A DNA stretch of 64,000 nt from Alcanivoracaceae bacterium. Lineage in GTDB: Bacteria; Pseudomonadota; Gammaproteobacteria; Pseudomonadales; Alcanivoracaceae. The stretch spans positions 1 to 64,000 of the forward strand of contig JARGPU010000002.1 of assembly GCA_029210325.1 (NCBI GenBank), given 5' to 3'. Made by a program: the position numbers and the translations under genes. Shown here one piece after another: positions 20,309 through 27,507 of this stretch. Positions within the stretch are counted from its first letter, which is position 1; every line of letters starts with the position of its first letter. The notes beneath the pieces are model-generated. The model made no database searches. It had not been told where the DNA came from and saw only the letters and a list, made by a program, of their open reading frames with translations.

Positions 20309-20888
20309 GCCCCTGAGTATATTGCTCGCGATTACGCAGGCTGGCGTCCGGTGCTTTACGCAGCAGCACATAGGTGGCCCCAGCCCCACCATGCCACGGT
20401 TTGGCGCTGTGGAAAGCCAGCACCAGATCCCACTCCTCCAGCCAGTGCAGCACATAGCTTTTCATGCGGCCCGGGGTGACGCTGTGGTGGCCCTTGCCAT
20501 GGGTGATTAGTACAGTGCGCAAGCCGTGTTGATAGCCAGTGTTGAGAAAGTCGATCACCTGAACGCGGGCATCACGCAGGGTGACGCGGTGCAGATCAAG
20601 CCGGGACTGTGGCTCGTATTTGCCAAGTCGTAACTTACGATAGACACCCTCCTGTACACCGTTCTTTTTCAGCCCCACCAGATCGTGGGGGCCGACTTCA
20701 GTGACCTGCTCTGGCAGGCTCAGCGGCTCCCGTGGGGCACCGGCCAGATCACTATCGGCGGCCTGTCTGCGGGCCAACTGGGACAGGGTTGGTGAGCTCC
20801 GGGTAGGGGTCACGACCACGGGTTCATCAGGCAAACGCCTAACGCCTCGCATTTCGCGCAGAAAAATATCTTCATCCTGCTGTGACAT
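20304..20888 (-). CDS. Smr-domain endonuclease (SmrA/YdaL type)
   Basis: The 194-residue protein begins MSQQDEDIFLREMRGVRRL, with GGAGGTGTTT just upstream. The Smr domain fills the C-terminal half: SRLDLHRVTLRDARVQVIDFL, then LITHGKGHHS (HGKG motif) and a C-terminal KPWHGGAGATYVLLRK. The Smr fold is the MutS2-type nicking nuclease, and stand-alone members such as YdaL and SmrA have DNA nicking activity. It lacks the long MutS2 ATPase, so recombination suppression as in MutS2 is not implied. It converges with sthA. Confidence 0.85.
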   Translation of the reverse strand: MSQQDEDIFLREMRGVRRLPDEPVVVTPTRSSPTLSQLARRQAADSDLAGAPREPLSLPEQVTEVGPHDLVGLKKNGVQEGVYRKLRLGKYEPQSRLDLHRVTLRDARVQVIDFLNTGYQHGLRTVLITHGKGHHSVTPGRMKSYVLHWLEEWDLVLAFHSAKPWHGGAGATYVLLRKAPDASLRNREQYTQGR

Positions 20889-20957
20889 AAACACCTCCGA
20901 TTGCATGGTACCTGAAGCTGACGCAGACTGGATGCCTGCCGACTTCAGGAGTCAGGG

Positions 20958-21305
20958 ATGAAGCATCGCTCAAAGCGGGGTCCTCTGAACGTCAACGTCC
21001 GAGTGCGTGAGCCCGGTGCGGCGGAGCCCTTTGGCCATATTATTGACCTGTCTATGCGTGGTTTAAGCGTCTCCGGGCAAGGACAGCCTCTATCGGCAGA
21101 TGCCCGTATTGTCGAACTGCAGCTGCCCTGGAACATGCATGGTATGGATCTGATTGTGCTTGAAGTAGACCAGCGATGGCTCGATTTTACTGATACCGGG
21201 CGCTGGCATGCCGGTTATCAGATCGTCTCTTGCCCGGACGAAGCAGTGCTGGCACTGGAACATCTGTCGGCTAGCTTTGCCGACCACCAGGAGCGGGGGA
21301 TTTAG
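20958..21305 (+). CDS. PilZ domain protein (candidate c-di-GMP effector)
   Basis: The 115-residue single-domain protein shows a basic N-terminus (MKHRSKRGPLNVNVRV) and the PilZ core motif DLSMRGLSVSG, matching D/NxSxxG. The upstream RxxxR signature of c-di-GMP binders appears only as RSKRG, so nucleotide binding is uncertain. PilZ proteins are cytosolic regulators of motility, adhesion or polysaccharide production. Its stop lies five bases before the probable TTG start of the cardiolipin synthase, so the two may be co-transcribed, which would link a possible c-di-GMP effector with membrane lipid synthesis. Confidence 0.75.
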   Translation: MKHRSKRGPLNVNVRVREPGAAEPFGHIIDLSMRGLSVSGQGQPLSADARIVELQLPWNMHGMDLIVLEVDQRWLDFTDTGRWHAGYQIVSCPDEAVLALEHLSASFADHQERGI

Positions 21306-21309
21306 GGAA

Positions 21310-22746
21310 TTGCTTTCGGCAACAGATCCGCTTGATCTTGCCTTCCTCTGGGAGCAGTACTGGCCTGGGGTGTTGGCAGTGCTTGGCGTTTTGCTGGCCG
21401 CCGGGACCACCGTCCATATTGTTCTGCACAAGCGAGAGTCGCGCGCAGCGGCGGCATGGACCGGACTGGTCTGGCTGGTGCCGTTTGTCGGTTTTGTCCT
21501 GTATTTGATGATCGGTGTGAATCGTATCCGCCGCCGCGCCCGGCAGCTCACCGGTGGCCGGCTGGACATTGTCAGTGGCTGGCGTCCCGCTGCGGAGCCG
21601 CAGCCTCCGCAAAGTAATATGCAGTCTCTGGCGGGCCTGGTGGCGCGGCTTACCGGGCTGCCGCTTACCGCTGGTAATGACATCCGGGTATTGCAGGCCA
21701 ATGAGGCTCTGACGGCCATGATTGAGGCGATTCACGGGGCCCGTGAATCGGTTTATCTGTGCACCTATATCTTCGGCAATGATGAGGCTGGGAAACGCAT
21801 GGTTGCTGCCCTGGAGGCCGCCTGTCAGCGCGGCGTTCGGGTGCGAGTGCTGGTGGATGGAATGGGGCTGCTGTATTCGTTTCCCACCATCCGCCGTCGC
21901 TTGACAGATGCAGGCATTCCACATGGCCGTTTTCTGTATTCGCTTGCCCCTTGGCGGATGCCTTATCTGAATATGCGCAACCACCGCAAGATTCTGGTGG
22001 TTGATCGCTGCCTTGGCTTTACCGGTGGGATGAATCTGCGCGCCGGCTACCTGAGCAAGCCACCCATTGTTCATGATCTGCACTTCGCCGTCAGAGGCCC
22101 CGCGGTGGGCCACCTGCTGCACAGCGTGGCCACAGACTGGCATTTCACCAGCGGTGAACTGCTTGACGATGCCTACCGAGGGCCGGCGGTACAGGGCGCG
22201 GTGATGGCCAGGGGGATTAGCGCCGGGCCGGACGCGGACTTTGAAAAGCGGCGCCTGACTTTGCTTGCCGCAATTGGTAGTGCAGAGCAAGAGATCCGCA
22301 TTATGACCCCTTATTTTGTCCCTGATCAGAGCATTCAGATGGCATTGCAACTGGCCTGTCTGCGAGGAGTGCGGGTCAGAATCCTGCTGCCGCAACAGAA
22401 TAACCTGCGTGTGGTTCACTGGGCCTCGCTGCATATTCTGCCGTGGCTGGTATCCAAGGGCTGTGAGGTGGGCCTTTCCACGGGGGCCTTTGACCATGGC
22501 AAGCTGATGACGGTGGATGGTTGCTGGTCGATGATCGGCTCGGGTAATTGGGATGCGCGCAGCTTGCGGCTTAATTTCGAGTTCGATATGGAGTGCTATG
22601 GCGAAGGCCTGGCTGCTCAGCTGAACCATTGTTTTGATATGCGGGAGGTTAACGCTCAGCGACTGAGCTCAGCATTGATATCCGAATGGTCCGCATTGCG
22701 CCGGGTGCGGAATGCTCTGGCGCATATTTTAGAGCCCTATCTTTGA
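21310..22746 (+). CDS. cls: Cardiolipin synthase (phospholipase D family)
   Basis: Two HxKxxxxD catalytic motifs are present, HRKILVVD and HGKLMTVD, typical of class-I bacterial cardiolipin synthases that join two phosphatidylglycerols. Two N-terminal transmembrane segments (about 10-30 and 40-60) precede the catalytic domains. The proposed TTG start at 21310 lies just after the PilZ stop and gives 478 residues; an in-frame ATG at 21208 would run through the PilZ coding region and is rejected. GGAGCGGGGG lies about 10 bases ahead of TTG. The start codon is the least certain part. Confidence 0.88.
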   Translation: MLSATDPLDLAFLWEQYWPGVLAVLGVLLAAGTTVHIVLHKRESRAAAAWTGLVWLVPFVGFVLYLMIGVNRIRRRARQLTGGRLDIVSGWRPAAEPQPPQSNMQSLAGLVARLTGLPLTAGNDIRVLQANEALTAMIEAIHGARESVYLCTYIFGNDEAGKRMVAALEAACQRGVRVRVLVDGMGLLYSFPTIRRRLTDAGIPHGRFLYSLAPWRMPYLNMRNHRKILVVDRCLGFTGGMNLRAGYLSKPPIVHDLHFAVRGPAVGHLLHSVATDWHFTSGELLDDAYRGPAVQGAVMARGISAGPDADFEKRRLTLLAAIGSAEQEIRIMTPYFVPDQSIQMALQLACLRGVRVRILLPQQNNLRVVHWASLHILPWLVSKGCEVGLSTGAFDHGKLMTVDGCWSMIGSGNWDARSLRLNFEFDMECYGEGLAAQLNHCFDMREVNAQRLSSALISEWSALRRVRNALAHILEPYL

Positions 22747-22852
22747 TTTGTTGTGTTTTGGTTTTATTTGTCCACTTTGAGCATTTCTGTCCTACGCTGG
22801 TATCCTCAGGCGTCGCATAATCATCAAGCTAATCACTTTTCAAGGAGCACAC

Positions 22853-23539
22853 ATGACAGGTCGGCTATCGGTATGGGTTTTGCTGGCCACGGTCCTGCTA
22901 TCTCCCCTGGCGGCTCAGGCGGATGAGCGTGATTGGCGCTTGGTGACAGACCGCGACGGTGTGCTGGTTTATATGTCACACAACGACGACTCATCCATTA
23001 AAACCTTCCGCGGTGAGGCGGTGGTGCCTATGTCTGATTTACGCGCCATCGGCAATCAGGTTGAGGACTATGAGTTTGTCGTCAGCTGGATGCACATGAT
23101 TTCATCCATATCGGAGATAAGTCGAGAGTCCGGTGTGGAACGCAAGATATGGGTCACCACTCGGCTGCCCTGGCCAGTCAGCAACCGCGATGCCGCGCTA
23201 GACTTGCATATTAGTCAGGAGCCAGATACTGGTACCGTAGTGGTGTCCTATGAAGCAAATGACAACCTGCTTGAGCCTCAGGCAGGTTATGTACGCATGC
23301 CGGCGTTAAAAGGAATGCTGCGCTTTACCCCAGTGGCGCCTGGTGAAGTTCACCTGACATTTGAAGTGGTGCTGGATCCGGGCGGTTATATCCCGGCATG
23401 GATTGCCAATCTGATTCTGCGCGATATCCCCTATTTTTCCCTGCGCCGTTATCAGCGAGTGTCCGACCAAGAGCGTTTTCAAGGCACCGATCGTGGCTAT
23501 TACCGGATTCCGGCCGGCTGGCCCGGGGCGAGTCAATAA
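22853..23539 (+). CDS. Exported START-domain protein
   Basis: A signal peptide (MTGRLSVWVLLATVLLSPLAAQA) is followed by a START-like domain: RDGVLVYMSHNDDSSIKTFRGEAVVPMSDLRAI, WVTTRLPWPVSNRDAALDLHI, LTFEVVLDPGGYIPAWIANLIL and SLRRYQRVSDQERFQG. The family binds lipids in a deep pocket. Here it is 228 residues and exported, a common layout in gamma-proteobacteria (PA-type START proteins of unknown function). AAGGAG lies seven bases before ATG. Ligand and role are unknown. Confidence 0.85.
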   Translation: MTGRLSVWVLLATVLLSPLAAQADERDWRLVTDRDGVLVYMSHNDDSSIKTFRGEAVVPMSDLRAIGNQVEDYEFVVSWMHMISSISEISRESGVERKIWVTTRLPWPVSNRDAALDLHISQEPDTGTVVVSYEANDNLLEPQAGYVRMPALKGMLRFTPVAPGEVHLTFEVVLDPGGYIPAWIANLILRDIPYFSLRRYQRVSDQERFQGTDRGYYRIPAGWPGASQ

Positions 23540-23641
23540 GCCAATCAATAAGCAGCTGGACTGTTTAGCTTTATGCGTTCACGGCTGAGTCACCCACCTA
23601 TGGATTAAGCTTGTCTCCCAAACGTTTACAGGAGGCATGTG

Positions 23642-24514
23642 ATGACTTTTATCCGATGGGCTGCTCTGGTTTTATGCGGCTTGCCTTCGCTCGCCGTTGC
23701 GGAATTAGTTGTTGAAGGCTTGCAGTACCCTGCGTGGGTACAGAAAGACGGCACCAACATCGCTTTGGCGCCAGGTAACACAGTCTTTGCAGGCGAGCAG
23801 ATTATTACCGGGGCTGGCGGCAAGGTCTGGCTAAAGATGCCCGATCACGCCAGAGTCAAGGTTGGTCCGGAGGCTACGTTGAATGTTGGCCTGACGACTG
23901 TATCTTCAGCGGCAGCTCAGGATATGGAGGGCTCTCTACAAGGTGCTTTGGAGGTTGTGCGCGGCGCATTTCGCTACACCACCACGGAGCTAAGCAAATT
24001 CTGGCGACGCGACGTGAATCTGCAGCTCGGTAACACGGCCACCATTGGTATTCGGGGTACCGACTTGTGGGGGCAAGTGGATAGTAGCAATCAATTTGTT
24101 GTGCTGATTGAGGGAAGGATTACTGTCCAGCCGCGAGATGCTACTGACGCCATTATGCTAACTAATCCATTGCAGATTTACCGTGCCGGCGAGCAAGAAA
24201 CGGGCTCGGTTGATATGCAGACAGTGCAGTCACTTGCTCCAATAACGGAGTTGGATGCCGGCTCTGGAGTGATGCGACAGGGTGGGCAATATAGCCTGAA
24301 CCTGGCGTCATTCTCGTCAGTTGATCAGGCCCGGTTGTTTTCTCAAGTGCTCGACAAAGCCGGACTGGCCAGCACGATAACTCAGGTAAATATCTCAGAC
24401 ACCCTTTGGTGGCGCGTATCAATCGTCGCACTTGCGTCCTTGCAGGATGCGCGGTCTTTGCGGGAACGGCTGTCGGGGTTCAGACAGGTATCGTCACCGT
24501 GGATAAGTACTTAG
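23642..24514 (+). CDS. Exported FecR-domain protein with C-terminal SPOR-like domain
   Basis: The start at 23642 (ATG) has AGGAGG six bases upstream. The 290-residue product has a signal peptide ending AVA, an N-terminal FecR-type beta domain (about 25-165: TVFAGEQIITGAGGKVWLKM ... ATIGIRGTDLWGQV, the NxATIGIRGT element) and a C-terminal segment of about 70 residues, QYSLNLASFSSVDQARLFSQ ... WWRVSIVALASLQDARSLRERL. The latter reads like a SPOR domain, which binds septal peptidoglycan. There is no transmembrane helix typical of FecR anti-sigma proteins, so it is probably a secreted peptidoglycan-associated protein, not a sigma regulator. Confidence 0.72.
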   Translation: MTFIRWAALVLCGLPSLAVAELVVEGLQYPAWVQKDGTNIALAPGNTVFAGEQIITGAGGKVWLKMPDHARVKVGPEATLNVGLTTVSSAAAQDMEGSLQGALEVVRGAFRYTTTELSKFWRRDVNLQLGNTATIGIRGTDLWGQVDSSNQFVVLIEGRITVQPRDATDAIMLTNPLQIYRAGEQETGSVDMQTVQSLAPITELDAGSGVMRQGGQYSLNLASFSSVDQARLFSQVLDKAGLASTITQVNISDTLWWRVSIVALASLQDARSLRERLSGFRQVSSPWIST

Positions 24515-24533
24515 TGGTTTAAGCGAGGAAAAT

Positions 24534-24610
24534 TGGTGCTCCCGGCAGGACTCGAACCTGCCACCTTCCCCTTAGGAGGGGGACGCTCTATCCAGATGAG
24601 CTACGGGAGC
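24534..24610 (-). tRNA. tRNA-Arg (anticodon CCT)
   Basis: On the minus strand a complete cloverleaf reads GCTCCCG...CGGGAGC with an anticodon loop CTCCTAA (anticodon CCT, reading AGG), a TTCGAGT T-loop, and CCA at the 3' end encoded at 24534-24536. It lies between the FecR gene and the glycosyltransferase pair. tRNA-Arg genes are common integration sites, but no integrase lies beside it. Confidence 0.95.
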
Positions 24611-24658
24611 ATTGCAGGGCAGTTCGCATTATACCCGCCAGTATTCTGCCGTCACCTT

Positions 24659-24697
24659 CTATGCAGTACCCTGTTGGCTATGCAGTACCCTGTTGGC
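24659..24697. repeat. 19-bp tandem duplication before the glycosyltransferase start
   Basis: The unit ATGCAGTACCCTGTTGGCT occurs at 24661-24679 and again from 24680, a direct tandem repeat with a 19-bp period. It sits in the leader of the glycosyltransferase gene; the longer in-frame ORF runs through it. Confidence 0.85.
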
Positions 24698-24705
24698 AGG
24701 TAATC

Positions 24706-25437
24706 ATGGTGGCGGAGAGATGTGTGGACAGCGCAGAGTGCTGGCTTAGCATTATTATTCCAACTTTAGACGAAGCTCACGGTATCGTCCGGCTGCTGCA
24801 GACCATGCAGCCATGGCGAGCGCAGGGCGTAGAGCTGATCGTTGTGGATGGCGGCAGTCGTGACAACACAGTTGCTTTGGCCGATCCATTCACCGACCAG
24901 ATATTGATCAGTAACCCAGGCAGAGCTTTGCAAATGAATGTTGGCGCGGCCAGTGCCAGAGGCCGCGTGCTATGGTTTGTGCATGCCGATTCTTATCTCG
25001 CAGGGAATGAAATCCACATACTGAAAGGTTGTTTGCCCAAGCTGGTAAGCGGCGGCTGGGGGCGCTTTGATGTGATGCTCAGTGGCGCCGACTGGCGCTT
25101 GCGCGTGGTTGCCACGATGATGAACTTGCGCTCCCGGATCACTGCTATCGCCACTGGTGACCAGGGTATTTTTATCAGCCGCTGCTGGTTTGACAGTGTT
25201 GCAGGTTTTCCTGTGCAGCCACTCATGGAAGATGTGGAAATCAGCGCTCGGTTGCGACGGCTGGGGCGCCCTGTTTGTCTGCGACAGACGATTACTACTG
25301 ATAGCCGGCGTTGGCAGCGTCATGGTGTGTGGCGCACCATTTGTCTCATGTGGTGGTTGCGCTGGCGTTATTTTCGGGGCGCATCTGCTGACGAATTACA
25401 TCGTTACTACTACGCAGCGGAGCCATCAGATGGTTGA
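24706..25437 (+). CDS. TIGR04283-type family 2 glycosyltransferase
   Basis: The start at 24706 (MVAERCVDSAECWLSIIIPT) with GCAGG upstream gives 243 residues. The GT-A signature LSIIIPTLDEAHGIVRLL, a LIVVDGGSRDNTVALAD nucleotide-binding segment, WFVHADSYL and GDQGIFISR match the TIGR04283 glycosyltransferase family, often found in arsenosugar clusters together with TIGR04282. Here no arsS radical-SAM gene is present, so an arsenic role is not supported by neighbours. It overlaps the next gene by eight bases in another frame. An alternative start lies at 24661 within the tandem repeat. Confidence 0.82.
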   Translation: MVAERCVDSAECWLSIIIPTLDEAHGIVRLLQTMQPWRAQGVELIVVDGGSRDNTVALADPFTDQILISNPGRALQMNVGAASARGRVLWFVHADSYLAGNEIHILKGCLPKLVSGGWGRFDVMLSGADWRLRVVATMMNLRSRITAIATGDQGIFISRCWFDSVAGFPVQPLMEDVEISARLRRLGRPVCLRQTITTDSRRWQRHGVWRTICLMWWLRWRYFRGASADELHRYYYAAEPSDG

Positions 25438-26092
25438 TTCTGATTGCAACTCCGCCGTAGTGGCAGTATTTGCTCGGCCGCCACTGGCCGGGCAGGTCAA
25501 AACCCGTCTGGCAGCCACCTTGGGAGATGAGACGGCACTGGATGTCTATCGTCGTCTGCTGGCCATGACATTGAAAAGTGCTAAAGCTAGTGGTTATCCG
25601 TGTGTTCTGTTTGCAGCAGCACCATCAGCAGAACTTTCTGCAATTGCAGACAGCTACGGCGTTAGCGTGCGTGTGCAACAGGGCGACGGGTTGGGCGAGA
25701 GAATGGTTCGAGCGATTGCCGAGCTGCATCGACAATACCAGCGGGTGCTGCTGATTGGTTCTGACTGCCCGGCATTGGCACCGCGACATCTGCAGCAAGG
25801 CTATGCAGCATTGCAGGATTCAGCGGTAGTACTGGGGCCAGCAGAAGATGGGGGCTACTGGTTGATTGGCAGTGCCGAGCCTGAGTGCTGGCACGATCAT
25901 CATTTTCTGGACGCAGTGCCTTTTGGCGGTGACGAGGCGCTGGCCATGACATTGCGCTGCCTGGAGTCCTGCATGCAATCCCGTTTGCAGTATCATGGAG
26001 CGTCCATCGCCATGCTGGCAGCGTTGTGGGACCTTGATACCGAGGCGGATTATCGTCGGGCGGTATCAGCCGGCTTGCTCGGCAAACACTGA
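25430..26092 (+). CDS. TIGR04282-type glycosyltransferase (DUF2064)
   Basis: The start at 25430 gives MVDSDCNSAVVAVFARPPLAGQVKTRLA, with the family VFARxPxxGxxKTRL motif right after the start. The longer open frame begins inside the preceding gene. Other family segments are VLLIGSDCPALAP and VLGPAEDGGYWLIG. The enzyme is a MobA-like nucleotide-diphospho-sugar transferase fold, 220 residues, cytosolic. It overlaps the TIGR04283 gene by eight bases, so the pair is one operon. The sugar and acceptor cannot be read. Confidence 0.85.
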   Translation: MVDSDCNSAVVAVFARPPLAGQVKTRLAATLGDETALDVYRRLLAMTLKSAKASGYPCVLFAAAPSAELSAIADSYGVSVRVQQGDGLGERMVRAIAELHRQYQRVLLIGSDCPALAPRHLQQGYAALQDSAVVLGPAEDGGYWLIGSAEPECWHDHHFLDAVPFGGDEALAMTLRCLESCMQSRLQYHGASIAMLAALWDLDTEADYRRAVSAGLLGKH

Positions 26093-26122
26093 AATCATGG
26101 AAAGCGAAATCAAGGAGAAAGG

Positions 26123-26470
26123 ATGAATGCTTCAGCGTCTCTCGACTGGGAACTGGTCGGGGAACTCAAGGAAATCATGGCAGAGGGCTTCATCACTTTG
26201 GTGGAGTCTTATGAGCGTGATACCGGCAAACGCCTTACTGAGATGTATCGAGCCATGGAGCAAGGTGACCGTACCTTGTTGCGGCAGTTGGCTCACAGCC
26301 TGAAGGGTAGCAGCAGCAATCTGGGGGCGGTTGAAGTCACGGCGCACTGTGTAGCGCTGGAGCATGGCGCGGCGGGGGCGGCACAGGAGGACCTCCTCAG
26401 TCTGATTGGCAGGCTGGAGGCATCCCACGATCAGGCCCTTGCGGCGCTGCGGAGCTGCGTTGATGGCTGA
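26123..26470 (+). CDS. Stand-alone HPt phosphotransfer protein
   Basis: The 115-residue single HPt domain has the phosphorylated histidine in LAHSLKGSSSNLG (His58). The preceding AAGGAGAAAGG is a strong ribosome site. It is full length for HptB-type proteins (about 116 residues), which take phosphate from hybrid kinases lacking their own HPt. It is the last gene before rsmZ, which lies about 440 bases downstream. Its position next to a Gac-regulated small RNA is suggestive of a role in the Gac/Rsm network, as Pseudomonas HptB signals to RsmY/RsmZ; this is inference. Confidence 0.85.
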   Translation: MNASASLDWELVGELKEIMAEGFITLVESYERDTGKRLTEMYRAMEQGDRTLLRQLAHSLKGSSSNLGAVEVTAHCVALEHGAAGAAQEDLLSLIGRLEASHDQALAALRSCVDG

Positions 26471-26492
26471 AGTCTCGGCAGCTAAAAATGAA

Positions 26493-26526
26493 ACACCCCG
26501 CTGCCAGTGAAATCGGAGCGGGGTGT
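26493..26526. terminator. Perfect 10-bp hairpin after the HPt gene
   Basis: ACACCCCGCT and AGCGGGGTGT pair perfectly across a 14-base loop, 23 bases beyond the HPt stop. There is no T run, so termination efficiency is uncertain; the location fits the end of the HPt transcript. Confidence 0.5.
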
Positions 26527-26723
26527 CAGGCTGCTTGATGGCAGCATATGGGTCGTTACTGAGCGCTTGGCGGGTGGTTCTTGAGGGGGCGGTATCCTGC
26601 CAGCCCCTCCGTGCTGTGTCTTGCTGTCACGTAACTATGCTAGATCAGCAGGCCGGCATTGGTCTGTAAAAACCCTGACGGGTATGTAAAATCATCGATC
26701 ACCCTCCGGTTAACCCATGGTCT

Positions 26724-26741
26724 TGTAAGAGATATCCTACA
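26724..26741. promoter_or_regulatory. GacA-type upstream activating sequence for rsmZ
   Basis: TGTAAGAGATATCCTACA is an 18-bp near-palindrome with six of six bases matching the left half (TGTAAG) and five of six the right half (CTTACA) of the published GacA consensus TGTAAG-N6-CTTACA. It stands about 185 bases upstream of the proposed rsmZ start, the distance typical in Pseudomonas. It is the main reason for placing the RNA below under GacA control. Confidence 0.85.
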
Positions 26742-26910
26742 AATGCGTAGGATAACCACAGAAAAGACACTCGGAAAATGCCCTCTCTTAGCCTGATTTA
26801 TAGGCCAATCCTTTGACAACAAAGGATTTTCTCTTTGGGGCTCGTTTTTCTGCCCCTATCCCCCTGTTTTGGGGCGTCCGCAGGGTGTTGGGCTTTGCTA
26901 GACTGGCTTC

Positions 26911-27029
26911 GTGTACAGGGAGTGCTTCACAAGGAACTGCAAGGATCGCAGACATGGAGGTCAACTGAGCGCAATTAGGGTAAGGATGCTCGACAAAAAA
27001 GGGTGGCAGGATGCCACCCTTTTTTCTTT
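26911..27029 (+). ncRNA. rsmZ: RsmZ-type CsrA/RsmA-sequestering small RNA
   Basis: An extended -10 (TGCTAGACT, 26896-26904) sets a start near 26911. The transcript of about 119 bases contains six GGA motifs, at 26919, 26933, 26943, 26956, 26984 and in the terminator loop at 27009, most preceded by A or C as in RsmA/CsrA target sites. It ends in a strong Rho-independent terminator at 27001-27029. The family titrates RsmA in the cytosol, relieving translational repression of secondary metabolism and biofilm genes. The location next to fdxA and the GacA box upstream support rsmZ. rpoS, the usual neighbour on the other side, is not found here. Confidence 0.88.
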
Positions 27030-27030
27030 T
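26995..27030. terminator. Bidirectional terminator shared by rsmZ and fdxA
   Basis: AAAAAA precedes GGGTGGCA, loop GGA, TGCCACCC and then TTTTTTCTTTT. The A run and T run make it a good terminator in both directions, for rsmZ on the plus strand and for fdxA on the minus strand, whose stop is about 50 bases away. Confidence 0.9.
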
Positions 27031-27079
27031 GCGGATTCGTTCAATCCGTCATTGGCCCCGCAGGGCCGGGTATTACTGA

Positions 27080-27403
27080 TTAACGAACCAGCTTTTCACG
27101 TTTGTTCGCCACACCATCCCACTGCTCGGCATCCGGCAAAGCGTCTTTCATTTCCGTGATGTTCGGCCAAGTCTCAGCTAGCTCGGCATTGATGGCGACG
27201 AATTCCTTCTGATCATCCGGCAGCTCGTCCTCAGAGAAGATGGCATTTACCGGGCACTCGGGCTCGCACAGTGCGCAATCGATGCATTCGTCCGGGTGAA
27301 TTACCAGAAAGTTGGGGCCTTCATAAAAACAGTCTACCGGACACACTTCTACGCAATCAGTGTGCTTGCAGTTAATGCAGTTCTCACCTACTACAAAGGT
27401 CAT
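27080..27403 (-). CDS. fdxA: Seven-iron ferredoxin FdxA
   Basis: The start at 27403 ([25 protein letters not shown]) follows the family pattern; the upstream in-frame extension is not conserved. The 107-residue protein has two clusters of cysteines: [17 protein letters not shown] and [17 protein letters not shown]. These bind one 3Fe-4S and one 4Fe-4S cluster, and the acidic C-terminal tail is typical of FdxA. It carries electrons in the cytosol. It lies between mutS and rsmZ, the recalled Pseudomonas arrangement. Confidence 0.96.
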   Translation of the reverse strand: MTFVVGENCINCKHTDCVEVCPVDCFYEGPNFLVIHPDECIDCALCEPECPVNAIFSEDELPDDQKEFVAINAELAETWPNITEMKDALPDAEQWDGVANKREKLVR

Positions 27404-27507
27404 CTGTTGGTCCTCAATCGGGCTCAATTCCGGGGGGCTGGGTATCCTCAGGCGCGCTAGTCTACTGGCAGTGCCGGGGGCAGGCAAATCACTATATAGC
27501 CCAGTGG

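Noticed and set aside
21271-22629. 452-codon minus-strand frame
   Set aside because: Antisense to the cardiolipin synthase, whose two HxKxxxxD motifs are certain; high GC makes long shadow frames common here.
24534-24610. tRNA-Arg as insertion site of an island
   Set aside because: No integrase or repeat of the tRNA 3' end is seen nearby; the neighbours are chromosomal-type genes.
26493-26526. Hairpin as a second small RNA end
   Set aside because: It has no T run and no promoter nearby; it is more simply the end of the HPt mRNA.
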